In this document: positions 11,729 to 23,660 of the stretch, piece after piece
Layout of the letters: each line of letters begins with the position of its first letter
Numbering within the stretch: position 1 is the first letter of the stretch
Assembly (NCBI GenBank): GCA_022376515.1
Contig: WTXI01000016.1
Location: 124,001-188,000 of the forward strand
Length of the DNA: 64,000 nucleotides
Direction: 5' to 3'
DNA from: Lactifluus volemus
Taxonomy: Eukaryota > Basidiomycota > Agaricomycetes > Russulales > Russulaceae
The notes under the pieces: generated by a model
What the model was told of the DNA's origin: nothing
Database searches by the model: none
What the model saw: only the letters and a program-made list of their open reading frames with translations
Translations under genes and position numbers: made by a program

Positions 11729-12511
11729 AAGTAAATTCTCACCGTTACCGATTCCCATTGCCGATTCCGAGTCAATCTGCTTTTTCTGGAAGTGCTTAGA
11801 TATTCCACATTTCCGTCTTGCGTTTTATGCCTTTCTTTTTTCTTTAGTATCCACTTGCTAGGCCTTGAGTTGAGTGTAGACTCATGTATGTACACAGTTC
11901 GAGATGCTTTATAATGTACAAGTGCGGAGCAGGCTCCGCGTTAATTCGGACAAATACGGGAAGATTAGTAAGCATGCCATCTGTGTCAACCTCTGGAAAG
12001 ATGCTACAGAGAAAGCAAAACAAAATGAAGTGGGAAAAAAAGGTGACAAAGCCCAAGTGTCAAGATAAAGGAAACTCAACCCCCCCCCCCAAAAAAAAAA
12101 GTCAAAAGCAGAAACATACAGTATGGCGACAATGCTCGCAAAGTGGGTTCTTGCCCGTGGGAAAATATTAGAGTCCTGTATTTTTATAGTACTAGGAAAT
12201 TGCTTCGTGGTCAGCGCGGGATTGAGGCAGATATGTTGCGAGAGGTAGAAGCGTGTAAGGCTTCCTCCGAATGTCCTGTGATATTCTCTGCCTTTAAGAT
12301 TCAAGCCGAACGCAGTGCTTCATTATGATCAAAAAAAAAAGACAACGATCGCAAGATGCTATGTACAAACCGTATGTATTGAGAGGGTATGCGATATAAC
12401 TGACAGGTGTGGTAATTAATGGTAATGATCGATGACGACGACGACGCATGCTGAAATCGAAAAAGAGAAAAAAGTCACATGTGACGTGTACGACTCAGAC
12501 GTGCATATATC

Positions 12512-13930
12512 TCATACGAAAATATCCTGTTGTAAGATATCCTCCACCTTCAAGTCGAGCACTGCGTTATCATCCGTCTGTGCGAGGAGGTCAATCAAAC
12601 ACACATCAGCGTCGACGTCCGCCCCAGACCACGTCTTTCTCCACAACAACTTTGAAAGCTCGTCGTCTCCGTCTCCAACGAGCCCCGCGCTGTCATTAGC
12701 AGTAGTAGTGGTAGTAGTGTCCGCTGCAGTCTCCATCGATGAACAGGTCGGAGACTCGGAGGACGATGTAAGAAAGGCTTCTAGCGACGTCCAGAACGCC
12801 TCCACCTCCTTTGCATCCACTTCCACGTTCTGCACTTCATCCGCGGTGCCACCCCAGTCATGGTGCGAGCCGTAGGAGTAGCCTGCTGGTGCTCAGAGTG
12901 TGTCCACTGGCACGCCCGCAAAATCGAGGGTGTCTGAGAGGGCGTCGCTACCGCTCAAGAGCGGACTTGATGGCGGCAGCGGCGAAGATGGCGGGAGGGT
13001 ATCGGACCATAAGCGTTGAGTGACCATTCCATCATCCAAGTCGTCTTCGTCTTCATCGTCGCTGGTACCTCGGCCTTGACCAGTCTCCTCGTCATTGTCC
13101 GATGGGGTGTGTAGCGAGCTCGCGGGAGTATCGACAGACGCATTGCCATCTTTCTCTTCCTTGCCAGCAACAGCTGCCTCGCTGGCATTTGTTCCCCTTC
13201 CCTCGAAGCAGTATAGCGGCGACGCAGGTCTGGTCATCCCAATACCCTGTCTGCTCGACACGCTCTGGATTGGCGAGAGCACGAGAGAAGATTTGCTGAG
13301 CCGAAGCGTGTTTTGTTCGTCGTCGTCGTCATCATCATCATCATCTGCACCGGCATCAGGAGAGAATAACGGGCTCGAGTTCCGCATCGGCGTACCTGGT
13401 GGCGCAAAGTCAAGCATAGCCTTGGCTGTATCAGTATTCACAATGCCGCTTCCCAATGAGACCCGGCGTGCTTGTTTGCCAGTCTCGATGGCCACTTGTC
13501 CGCGTGATTTGCGGCGATGTGACCGCTTGCGCTCGAGCGCCTTGGCCTCCTCGCGTGCATTCTCTGCTTCTCTGCGTGCGAGCGCCTGCGCGGCTTGGTT
13601 GCAGTCGTGGTGCGTGCCCATTCGGGCACGACATACGGTTTTGCGACTTTTGATCGTGTTGGAATGGAGTCCTGAGTGAGCGCCAACGTAACAGCAGCTT
13701 TGCCGAATGCGCTCTTGGCAGATGTGGTATGTACTGTCTTTGAAGGAGAGGTAAAGGCGGCGAAAAGCGTGTTTCGTGCGGTGAACGGGTCAGCATTTGC
13801 ACGTGATAGTTGTAACGGTAAAGGTTTGCTTGAAAACGTGATAGGGCTGAGTGCAACAACGGATGCGAAAGGAATTTCAGCTTGCGTTGAGGTGGCGAGC
13901 TTCGCGTTGACGCTTTAGGCGCCGAGGGCG
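12512..13930 (-). pseudogene. B2, truncated Spt21-like copy
   Basis: Matches the C-terminal ~470 codons of the intact copy, including the same final residues DILQQDIFV and the TGA at 12512-12514. The long central frame (12893-13621) is open. A frameshift or deletion near 12836-12895 separates it from the open C-terminal frame (12512-12835). The first half of the protein, including the Spt21/Ams2 N-terminal domain, is absent. Homology stops near 13930, at the same place as in B3, B4 and B6, and is replaced by a unit-specific segment. Confidence 0.75.
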
Positions 13931-14450
13931 CTTTAATCAGCTTGGGAAAAAAGCGGTTTTGTCATGCTGAATCGCTTCCTTTCCCATGGTAGGAGCTTTT
14001 CAACTGTTTGAAGGCGTGAGAGCCAGATCTCCTCAAAGAAGTGAAAATTTCCTTGACAGCTCCACCATATAAAGGTCGTTGTGCCCACGCACCGTGACAG
14101 ATAGGTTCTGTTTGGTATTCTTCCTCTTGTCTCGATCCATAGCCCGGAAACGTTACATATCGAAAGGGGCATGGCGAAGAGAACTTATTTATCGAGGCAG
14201 AAGTATGTTGAGTTGGTTCCTTGCCCCGGTCATCGCAGGACGCGAATCACATGTTATGAGCCAGCTAGTACTATGGGGATATAGTTCAGTGATCTCAGCC
14301 TTCAGCAGTGGAGGCCTGAAATATCAATTCTCCAGATTTTTCCAGGGGTGTGTTGATCTATCCCAGAACCAGAACAGGCGGCCAGCCTTGAGGAAAAAGA
14401 TGACGCGATAATAGGAGGGGAGCGCTCAACCAATGCGAGTGATGCATTGA
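13931..14450 (-). repeat. new 5' segment joined to truncated B (copy in unit 2)
   Basis: This segment follows the B2 breakpoint. It is shared with units 3 (18945-19535), 4 (25146-25720) and 6 (35386-35920) but is not next to the intact gene B7. Diagnostic words are cctccaatggtaggagc-type sequence, the atatcgaaaggggcatggc block and gagttggttccttg. Here it carries indels relative to the others. Confidence 0.6.
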
Positions 14451-14454
14451 TTGC

Positions 14455-14950
14455 CAGTGCAGATTGAGATCTGGAGGGAAAACGGATCCTCCCAGGGTGG
14501 TTCTCTCACTTGCACTGCGTACTGTAATAACGTCTGGTTTTGGGGAGTGTAATAGGACTAACTGCCTTTGGGCGGCAGTTGGGCCGAGTTTTTCCCCCTA
14601 TAGTAACTTAGATGTTTCCATGAAGAGGCGGCTTGAGTGGCTCATCTGTGGGCTGTACATATTCCAAATAGCGGATCCTATAGATAGTTGATGAAGGATT
14701 CAAGTGGTGGAACCCCGCAAAACTCTGTACTAGGCAACCCCTTTGGCCTTTTTTGGTTTTAAAAAAAATCCGCACGAGTCAAGGCACAAAGTTTACAAAT
14801 CGGTTGGTGTTGTATATCGCAACATGTATCTACTACAAAGACGCGGTCCTCGTGATTATGAGATTGGAGGGGGAAGGGGAATAGCATGCTGGGCGCGTGG
14901 CTTATCATTGACAATTACACATTTCGTATCGTGATGTTATCCCGGGTCCC
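14455..14950. repeat. long-inverted-repeat element, degraded copy (unit 2)
   Basis: Begins with the agatctggagggaaaacgga end shared with the elements at 25728 and 35922. It contains the same interior (ctgtgggctgtacat at 14646; acatgtatctactacaaagacg at 14823; atagcatgctgggcgcgtggc at 14880). The right terminal repeat is not recognisable. Interior orientation matches the 25728 element. Confidence 0.55.
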
Positions 14951-15049
14951 CGAGAGGTGCCAATAAGTGCCATACTAATTGGCTCTACCTGATCACGCGG
15001 AGACATGCTGAACAAGGAGAGTGAAGGCCCTGACGGAGGCTACTGTACT

Positions 15050-16078
15050 GTAAGCGCAGTAGTAAGGAGTAAGACAGTGTCAAATGACCCCAAGGTGCTG
15101 AAGCGCTGAAGCGGCGGCCTCTTGGGCGGCTTACAATGCCAGTGGGTGGGCACACCATCCACCATCATCCTACCTCAGTCCCGCTGGCCCGGCCCCAGTG
15201 GGCTAAGTAGGGCCGATCACGAATCTCTTGCTACTTAGCACTTAAGTCTTGGTAGTTAGCCACTTGAGTCACTTCGAGAATAAAGCACTGTCCCCTCCAA
15301 AAAATTTGACATTTTGTCCCCCTTGTAAGGTCCTAACAGAGCCCTGGAAAGCATTTCATATCGATAACAATGCACTACCGCTGCAATCTCCGTCACTGTA
15401 CTGCCAGTATGACTGGCTCTAATTTTGTGGGTACACTAGCAGTGTTGAGTGCTGAGTGCATTTCCCAAACATCTGTGCGACGATTCATGCCTGTGGATAG
15501 GGAAGCGATACACGCAAACCAGAAGGCCAATGGGCGCCACTGGGGCCTGGCCACTGGCAGAGACAGAACAGAATTCACCGGAAACATCACTGGATCATCG
15601 ATCATGAAAAACAATACAATGACCGCGGATGGTGAGACAAAATGAAATGCCAGTCTGTCCACCCATTTGTAGGCAGAGTTAGTTGTTATAATCACGTCTC
15701 ACACCATGTGGTAATTCATCTTACCGTGACAATGGTCAAACAACTCGGCACGGTGTCTGACAAGTTCTCTTCACCAGTTCTTCTTCCTTGATAATATAGT
15801 ACCCCCTAGCGCATCGATTTGTCCTGTCACGGTATATGGCAACGGTCCGTGATGGAGCTGCCATGATCTAGTTGGATCTACGTAATTATAAAAAAAAGTT
15901 TTTTTTTATAGTTCCGCGACTCTGAGATCTCGCGGAGATGGCCGTTGAGATATGAGCACTTTTACTGTAACACTTTATACGTCCATACCACACAGTATAA
16001 GTATGATAGCCAAGGGAATGATCACAATAACGTTTCTCTCCTAAGCTGATTAAACCATCCTCAAGGACACAGCATCAG
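15050..16078 (+). repeat. duplicated promoter block upstream of A3 (copy 1)
   Basis: Nearly the same sequence occurs at 31318-32393 upstream of A6: agtcagacagtgtcaaatgaccccaaggtg, the caaaaaattgacattttgtccccc stretch, and the cggcacggtgtctgacaagttctcttcacc block. It ends at the start codons of A3 and A6. A short 92-codon frame at 15370-15645 appears frameshifted in the second copy, so I do not call it a gene. Confidence 0.75.
15996..16002 (+). promoter_or_regulatory. TATA box of A3
   Basis: tataagt lies 83 bases before the A3 start codon, in a sequence identical to the A6 promoter. Confidence 0.5.
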
Positions 16079-16861
16079 ATGCCTGACATTCAGCCCTTGA
16101 TTCAACCGCAACAACCTGAACAAACCAGCCAAGAACATGTGCACCGAAATGTTATGGTCAGCCTCTAATCTAGTGACGTCTGTGTCCAATTCATGGCCTA
16201 AGCTCATCTATATCCACCATTCCTTAAATCCAGCTTGCTGCCGGCCATGCCCAAGGTCATTGGGGTGTTGTACGTCCCCCTGCTGGTGACATTGCTATGC
16301 AAGGTAATCCACGGGACCCGCGCCACATCAACTTGAACGCCCCTCATTACGACATGGGGTTCTATCAGCCTCCTCCACCAGATGTAAGTACTTTCCATTT
16401 GTGTATTCTCGAGCATCCTTTTCACTAATGGCCCTTCCTTCCACAGGGTTACCTATTCCCACCTATGGTCCATGATGTAGGAATTCCTCAGGGCTTCCTC
16501 GGCGAGCCAACACATGCGGAAGATGTTGTATGTAGTCATGTCTTTCCTGTATGAATGGCCTGACGATATCTTGCCGCAGGGACCTGACAGACCTTACAAC
16601 CTCGGTCATGCCGATCCGAATGTTGCCCCTGGTCCTGCGGCTCCTGCCCAGGAGGCGGTACCTGATCCGTTGGTTCACCATGCCCTCCCTCCCGACGAGG
16701 CAGTGCCAGTGGGAGAGTATCTTCGACGCCTTGCTATCCGCCTATTGGATTACCCTGACTCACAGACCGATATGTTTCACATGGAACCGGGTGCTGCCGG
16801 TCGCGTCAGGGTTTCGATCTCTTTCGAAACGGCCTCTGGCAATGTTCTCTTTCCGAACTAG
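16079..16861 (+). CDS. gene A, copy A3
   Basis: Exons 16079-16156, 16234-16383, 16447-16527 and 16580-16861 join in phase 0 to give 196 aa. Start context is cagcatcagATG. Exon 1 has a Gln-rich run (PLIQPQQPEQ). Exon 3 has FPPMVHDVGIPQGF. Exon 4 carries the family C-terminal unit with SQTDMFHMEPGAAGRVRV and the longer tail ETASGNVLFPN, which also ends A4, A6 and A7 but not A1, A2 or A5. Unknown function. The promoter is of the A3/A6 class, unlike the A4/A5/A7 class. Confidence 0.75.
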
Positions 16862-17497
16862 CATTTTCTTTTGTGAATATCCTCCACGTTTCTGTCTTGG
16901 GTTCTATGCGTATCCATTATCGTATGCTTTGGGTACAGGATCCTTTGTACAGTGACACGATATGTCACTGATATAGCAGGGGTGGAGGCGGGGTAGGGGG
17001 GTCCGTTACTGATTCGACTGATCTATTATTTATAGTGCTGGAATGGGCCTCTTGCACTCTATGCCTCTCTTTTTCGTATTCGCTGGTATAGGCCTTGAGT
17101 CGAGTGTAGCATTCCATGTCTGTATAATTGTTTTGAGATGCATCATAAATGTAAATTACTTCGTTTCAAGGTCAATGTGGGACTAAGTGGGAATGTGCCT
17201 GATTGGCGTGAGGCGGATAGTGGGCCTATGTGCACGTGGCTGATAGACGTGAAAGCGTATACTGTACTGTGATATCCTCTGCCTTCAAGCTTCAAGCTAG
17301 ACGCAAGTACTTCATTATGACCAAAAAAAGGCGATTGCAATATGCCATGTACAAACTGTATGTATTGAGAGGGTATGCGATATGACTGACTGTGATAATT
17401 AATGGTAATCCGGTAATGATCGACGACGACGACGCATGCTAAAATCGGAAAAGAAAAAAGTCACATCCGACATGTACGACTCGGACGTGGATATATC

Positions 17498-19223
17498 TCA
17501 TACGAAAATATCCTGTTGTAAGATATCCTCCGCCTTCAAGTCGAGCACTGCGTCATCATCCGTCTGTGCGAGGAGGTCAACCAAGCACACATCAGCGTCG
17601 ATGTCCGTCGCAGACCACGTCTTGCCCCAAAACAACTTTGAAAGCTCGTCGTCTCCGTCCCCGACGAGCCCCAAACTGTCGTTGGCAGTAGTAGTGGTAG
17701 TGATGTCCGCTGCGGTCTCCATCGACGAACAGGTCGGAGACTCGGAGGACGATGTGAGAAAGGCTTCTAGCGACGTCCAGAACGCCTCCATCTCCTTTGC
17801 ATCCACTTCCACGTTCTGCACTTCATCCGCGGTGCTATCGCGACCCACGCCAATCGTGGTGAGAGCCGTAGGAGTAGTCTGCTGAGGCTCAGAGGCAGTG
17901 TCCACTGGCACGCCCGCAAAATCAAGGGCTTCTGAGAGGGCATCGCTACCGCTCAAGAGCGGACTTGATGGCGGCAGCGGCGAAGACGGTGGGAGGGTAT
18001 CGGACCATAAGCGTTGAGCGACCATTCCATCATCCTCGTCTTCGTCTCCGGCGTCGCTGGTACCTCCGCCTTGGCCAGTCTCCTCATCATCATCCGATGG
18101 GGCGGGTAGCGAGCTCGCGGGAGTATCGACAGACAGATTTCCCTCCCTCGAATCAGCATAGCGGCGACGCAGGCCTAGTCATTCCAATACTCCGTTCCGC
18201 TCAGCACGCTCTGGATCGGCAAGAGCACGAGCGAAGATTTTCTGAGCCGAGGCATGTCTTATTCGTCATCCTCAGTGCCGGCATCAGGAGAGAATAATGG
18301 GCTCGAGGTGGCGAAGAGTCCCACACGGCGCCAATGGACGTGTTCTGCATCGGCTTAGCTGGCGGCGCAAATTTATGCATGGCCTTGGCCGTGGTAGGTG
18401 ATGAGGGCGTGTCCAGCGGTGGTTCGGAAGATGTCCGCAAGATGTCCGCGGCAGCGGCCGTGACTGGCGCCGAGGTCGTATCTGTATTCACATTGCCGCT
18501 TCCCAATTACACCCGACATGGTTGTTTGCCAGTCTCGATGGCCACTTGTCCGCATGATTTGCAGCGATGTGACCGCTTGCGCTCGAGCGCCTCTGCCGAC
18601 ATTCGCGGCTGGGTCGCAGTCGTGGTGCGTGCCCATTCGGGCACGACATACAGTTTTGTGACTTTTGATGGTGCTAGAATAGAGTCCTGAGTGAGCGTCG
18701 ACGTACCAGCAGCGTTGCCGAATGCACTCTTGGCAAATGTGGTATGTACCATCCTTGGAGGAGAGGGAAAGGCGGCAGCGACAAGCGTGTTTTGTGTGGA
18801 GAACGGGTCAGCGTTTGCATGTTGGGTAAGGATTTGCTTGAAAACGTGATAGGGCCTGAGAGAAACGGATGGGACAGGAAACTCAGCTTGCGCTGAGGTG
18901 GCGAGCTTTCGTGACGCTTTGGGCGCCGGTGGCCCCGAGTGTGCTCTGATCAGCTTGGGAAAAAACGTTTGTGTCGTGCTGAATCGCGTCCTCCAATGGT
19001 AGGAGCACTCAACCCGTGGTGTGGAGGTTTTCGACTGTTTGATGGCGTGAGAGCCAGATCTCTTCATGGAGGTGAAATTTTCCTTGGCAGCTCCCATCAC
19101 CATGGCGATATACAGGTCATTTGTGTCCACGCACCGCGACAGACAACAGGTATTGTTTAGTATCCTTCCTCTTATCTCGATGCACAGCCAGGAATCACTG
19201 GCATTGTATATCGAAAGGGGCAT
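17498..19223 (-). pseudogene. B3, truncated and chimeric Spt21-like copy
   Basis: The C-terminal frame (17498-18025) is open and ends DILQQDIFV. The middle (18026-18506) is broken by deletions and frame changes. Upstream, a 238-codon frame (19223 down to 18507) starts in the new 5' segment with ATG at 19223, reads through GAAKENFTSMKRSGSHA, and enters Spt21-derived DNA in a different frame. It then returns to the parental frame at NTLVAAAFPSPP and reaches VVPEWARTTTATQP. The return to frame reflects a 16-17 base deletion relative to the intact copy near the TPRANAD codons. A chimeric product is possible, but the broken middle argues for a pseudogene. Confidence 0.65.
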
Positions 19224-19536
19224 GGCAAAGAGAACTTATTTATCAAGGGCAGACGTGATGTTGAGTTGGTTCCTTGGCCATCATAGTAGGACGAATTTAA
19301 ATGTTATGTGCCACCTGGTAAGGGGATATAGTTCGGTGATCTCAGCCTGAAGGCTGAAGCGTTGAAGCTTGAAGTCCTGAAGCCTGAGGTGTCAATTCTT
19401 TTGCATGCGTTGGTGAGAACCAGAACTGGAACCGGGGCGGCCGACTTTGAGGAAAGGACGATGCGAAAATAGGAGAGGTACTCAATCAATGCGAGCGAAA
19501 ATGCACGGCAGACAGATCATGCATCCAATCCAATTG

Positions 19537-19695
19537 ATTTCAGATCAGAATGAGAGATCTGGACGGAAAAAACGGATAGAAGTGGTTACTGTATGGGTAA
19601 TTGCCTTAGAGGGAACTACAGTCTATGTAGTGCCAGCCACGACTCCCATGAGAGTTTCCTTTTTTTTTTTCCGTTCCTTGTGGGCGCTTATTAGC
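19537..19695. repeat. left half of the long-inverted-repeat element (unit 3)
   Basis: Shares the agatctggacggaaaaaacggatagaag end with the elements at 25728 and 35922, and ends in tgggcgcttattagcatta. It is cut by the LINE at about 19696. The right half is not found after the LINE. Confidence 0.6.
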
Positions 19696-19750
19696 ATTAC
19701 ACGTCAAGGACCAGCCGGACTCTCGCGGCTGTCTCTCGGCTAGCGGGCCG

Positions 19751-20389
19751 ATGGCAAGCATGCCTTTGGTTACTCCCGCGTCCAAAATGCGACAGTGGGC
19801 CAACACAAGCCTGTCCATGTATGTTGACGACGGCCTCCTTTTTGCGTGCGGCGCGTCCTACGATGCCGTCAACCAATGCCTCCGAGACGCCTACTCCGAA
19901 TGCGATCTGTGGCTCGCGCGCGCAGGTCTGGGAATCGAACCCGAAAAGTCTGAACTCATCTACTTTGCCCGCCCCCCGCTCCACAATAGAGCGCCCAACA
20001 CATATCTTCCTCCCTCTCTCTTCACACTCCACATATTACAAAGTTGACACTACTAACTGTGTCTGCTACTTAGGCCCCCACATAGACTACAAGCTCCAGT
20101 GGCAACAACATATCTCTATCCTTGTCAACCGGGTTAAGTCTACCCTCAAATCCCTTCAGCTCCTGGGCAACTCAGTCTGGGGCCTGGACTACACCCGCTG
20201 GCGCCTCACCTACCACTCCATATGCTTACCAGTTCTCATGTATGGCTGGTATAAGGGCCAGGTGGGTCTCACCAAACAGTTACAAACAGCCCAAAACGAG
20301 GGAGAGATTCTTGAGCGGCTTGATGAGGAGCCATTCGAATCATCTCAGGAGCCTTCAGAACCGCTCCACGAGAGCCCCTCCATCAGCTG
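19751..20389 (+). pseudogene. LINE reverse transcriptase, C-terminal fragment
   Basis: The catalytic YVDD box is present (SMYVDDGLLFACG near 19815-19853), followed by the thumb region with CYLGPHIDYKLQWQQHI near 20060-20110. The frame changes near 20020, and again near 20295 after QTAQNEG, so no single protein can be made. Fingers and most of the palm are missing because of 5' truncation. Confidence 0.8.
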
Positions 20390-21727
20390 ATGGCCGTCCT
20401 CCCCGTTGACCTCCGCATCAAACTACTGATTAAAAACTCCGCCCTTAGACTCTACAGACTCCCCCACGAAAGCCAGCTCCTAAAGCGCTTAGGCAATGAG
20501 TGGTCCTCCCGCCGCCCGGAAGACCTCCCTTTCCCATGCACACCCCCGCGCAACCGCCGCACCCGCTCCCGACTTACAGCCATGGCCCAACTCGTCCCCT
20601 CACAGGGCCCACGCCTACGCACCCACGCAGTCCCCCCCTGGAACCTCAGCAGCTGGGGCGACAGGCTCACCTGGGATGCCAAAGTGCGACATGGCGACGA
20701 GCGGAAAACCCACGCTGCCACCCTCAAAAATCAAGTGTTCTCAAACCCCCCATCCACCAAACTGGTAATATTCTGTCGTGGTGCCCTCACTAACGCGAAC
20801 AGAGACGACGATGCACCGATAGGCATTGCAGCGGCGGTCGCCTACACAAAGGGTAAGGAAGTCCGCCACTCCGAATGCCCCCTGGGAAAGACCGTCTCCC
20901 TTTTCGATACTGACCTTGCAGCCCTTGACACCGGGATCTCCCTCGCTCAAACCATATTGGTGGGACTCCCAGCGACCCACATCCTCATCCTCACCTCAAA
21001 CGCCTCAGCAATTGAGGCCATCCTCAAGCCTGGGCCTCACCAAGGCCAACCATTCTCACTCTCCTTCAGACAAACCGCTGACAACCTCCTCTCACTCCAC
21101 AGGTCCCTAGATATCATGTTATCCTGGGCCCCGCCCCACAAATCTCTGGTTGGTTTCGCGCGTGCATGCCACCTCACAGACACGACCGCCCCACGCCCCC
21201 CTCCGCCAAACTTTCGAGAGCCCTATACCATTAGCTACCAACGTCAGCTCGCAAAAACCGGCCTCATCGAGGAGTGGGGCTCCCGCTGGAGGAATAGCGA
21301 CTGCCTCTCTCAAATTTACATCGCCCTCCCCAAACCCCCCTCCGGTAAGCCCCCCCCAGTCATCCAAGGCTCAAGAGGCTGCGATCGCGCCGTCTTCTCC
21401 ACCCTTGTCCGGGTCATCACCGGGCACGCCTTCATCGGCTCCTACGCCGCACGCTTCCTCCCAGGGAAACCCATATCCTGCCCCTGCGGGGCACCCCTTC
21501 AGACCGTAGACCATGTGGTCTCGCATTGCCCACTGTATACAGACGCCCGCCAAGAAATCCTCCGCCCGATCGACCGCGATATTTCCCTCCCCGTTCTCCT
21601 AGGCACAGCCGAGGGTGGTGCTGCCATGACCCGCTTCCTGATAGCAACGCGCACCTGCATAGCCCCGAGAGAAGCGTGGAACCGGGATGATGTCCCCTTA
21701 GATAGATTGTACACCTTCTCACTGTAG
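20390..21727 (+). pseudogene. LINE C-terminal region: degenerate RNase H plus zinc motif
   Basis: The longest uninterrupted frame in the LINE (445 codons). Residues about 125-240 have the RNase H fold pattern of fungal LINEs (GIAAAVAY; LFDTDLAALDTG; HILILTSNASAI; MLSWAPPHK). The expected catalytic acids look substituted: FCRGA where a TDGS-type Asp is usual, Asn in TSNASA where Asp is usual. A CPCGAP...VDHVVSHCPLY zinc-binding motif lies near residues 365-385. It probably represents the 3' end of ORF2 and not a free-standing gene. Confidence 0.75.
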
Positions 21728-21908
21728 ATAGTACCCACTCTCTACTCCCTTCCCCGCCCCAAAAACAGCCATCCTTCCGTCCAGCCCAACGTTATACCTC
21801 ACCCACACTCCTGATCCATTCCTGTACCCCTAGGGACCGCGTCTTTGTCATAGTCACATGTTGCGGGATATAAATGCTGATTTTAAAATTTAAAAAAAAA
21901 AAAAAACA

Positions 21909-22189
21909 GGGCGCGTCTCGTGGCAGATCGCAAATGGCAAGCACCGCCTCACGCCTTCTTTCCCCCCCCCGTATGCGCCCTAATAAGGATGCTCCTTAAT
22001 GAGACAATTCTCCCTTACCCAGCCATCCTCCCGGTTCCCTCATAACTCTTATCGTGGAAATTGGTACTCGCCAACGCATTTCTCCGCATAATATTTTGAT
22101 GGAAACCAACGCTCAGGCGCTCAGGCGGGTCGAAGGTTCTACAAGTCAATTCTTCAAGTTACTGCTTGTCTTACCGCCCTCCCCCCGTG
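21909..22189. other. spacer after the LINE, nothing recognised
   Basis: C- and T-rich sequence without a gene. It ends at the A4 promoter. Confidence 0.4.
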
Positions 22190-22196
22190 TATAAAT
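22190..22196 (+). promoter_or_regulatory. TATA box of A4
   Basis: tataaat within ccccccgtgtataaatgcgt, 89 bases before ATG. The same block precedes A5 and A7. Confidence 0.5.
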
Positions 22197-22278
22197 GCGT
22201 CTAACGATATGCAAGGAAAAAAGATTCAACACGATTCCTCAACAATAACTTCTCTTCCCCTTTAAACCACCGTATCAG

Positions 22279-23152
22279 ATGGCCGAAATTCAACAGCAAC
22301 CTGAACAAGTCAATCACTCCCAAGGAGTTATGTCTTCCGTTGCACACCAAAATGTTATGGTCAGTCTCTAAATGTAGCGATGTTCCCTTCATGGCCAATA
22401 CTCATATCTACTATTATTCCTTAGTCCCAGTTCGCTGCTCACCATGGCCAAGGTCATTGGTGTGATATGTATCCCCCTAGTGGGGACATTGCTATACAAG
22501 GTGGACCCCGTCATATCAATGCCCCTCACTATGACCAGGGATTCTACCACCAGCCTCCACCCGGTGTGAGTAATTTCCATCTGCATCCTTTTCACTAATG
22601 ATTCTTCCCTCCAAAGGATCATGTATTCCTACATATGGATCACAATGCAGGGTTTGTTCAACGCTTCCCAGCACAGGCAGAAGATGTTGTCCTTGTATGT
22701 GCTAACCTCTCCTCCAATTCCCGTATGAACGGTCAGTTGTCTAACTCGATCTCTTGCTGCAGGAACTTCACAACGCTGACAATCGTATCAACGCCGATCC
22801 GAATTTTGCTCCCGGTCTCGCCCAAGCAGCCGCACCTGATCCATTGGTTCACAATGCCCCCCTGCCGACGAGGCAGTGCCAGTGGGAGAGTCTCTTCGAC
22901 GCCTTGCTATCCGCCTGTTGGATTACCCTGATTCACAGACCGATATGTTTCACATGGAACCGGGCGCTCCTGGTCGCGTCAGGGTTTCGATCTCTTTCGA
23001 AACGGCCACTGGCAATGTTCTCTTTCCGAACTAGCATTTTGTTTTGTGAATATTCAGACATCGTCCACGTTTCTGTCTTGGGTTCTATGCGTATCCATTA
23101 TTGTATGCTTTGGGTACAGAATCCTTTGTACAATTGCACGATATGTCACTGA
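22279..23152 (+). CDS. gene A, copy A4, frameshifted in the last exon
   Basis: Exons 22279-22359, 22425-22565, 22617-22694 and the start of exon 4 at 22763 match A7 almost exactly. A run of six C at 22857-22862 replaces the seven C of A7 (37294-37300). That one-base loss shifts the frame after PDPLVHNA, so the conserved C-terminal unit is replaced by an unrelated tail of about 97 residues ending at 23152, instead of the family stop near 23032-23034. Without the shift the protein would resemble A7. This is either a recent inactivation or a base-calling error in the homopolymer. Confidence 0.65.
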
Positions 23153-23660
23153 TATAGCAGGGGCGGAGGCGGGGTAGGGGGGTCCGTTACCGATTCGACT
23201 GATCTATTATTTATAGTGCTGGAATGCGCCTCTTGCACTCTACGCCTTTTTTTTTCTCATTCGCTGGTGTAGGCCTTGAGTTGAGTGTAGCATTCCATGT
23301 CTGTACAATTGTTTTGAGATGCTTCATAAATGTAAATTGCTTCGTTTCAAGGTCAATGTGAGAATGTGTCTGATTGGCGTGAGGCGGATAGGTGGGCCTA
23401 TGTGCACGTGGCTGATAGACGTGAAAGCGTATACTGTGCTGTGATATCCTCTGCCTTCAAGCTTCAAGTTAGACGCAAGTACTTCATTATGACCAAAAAA
23501 GGCGATTGCAACATTCCATGTACAAAATGTATGTATTGAGAGGGTATGCGATATGACTGACTGTGATAATTAATGGTAATGATCAACGACGACGGCGCAT
23601 GCTAAAATCGGAAAAGAAAAAAGTCACATCCGATGTGTACGACTCGGACGTGGATATATC

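Larger units (their letters stand above)
19696..21908 (+). mobile_element. 5'-truncated non-LTR retrotransposon (LINE)
   Basis: The insertion has the last part of a reverse transcriptase, an RNase H-like region and a cysteine/histidine zinc-binding motif, and ends in an A-tract at about 21893-21906. The 5' end is truncated, as is typical for LINEs. GC content and codon use (CCC-rich) differ from the flanking AT-richer array. It interrupts the inverted-repeat element that begins at 19537. I could not identify a clear target-site duplication. Confidence 0.85.

Noticed and set aside
13095..13679. 194-codon + strand frame (and similar + frames at 17436, 23563, 33847, 38002)
   Set aside because: All are antisense shadows of the Spt21-like C-terminal region, whose Ser/Asp-rich codons leave the reverse strand open.
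15370..15645. possible small gene in the duplicated promoter block
   Set aside because: The second copy (31570-31990) has the frame shifted and interrupted, which argues against selection on a protein.
20452..21738. several - strand frames of 60-97 codons
   Set aside because: They lie antisense to the LINE RNase H frame and reflect its C-rich composition.
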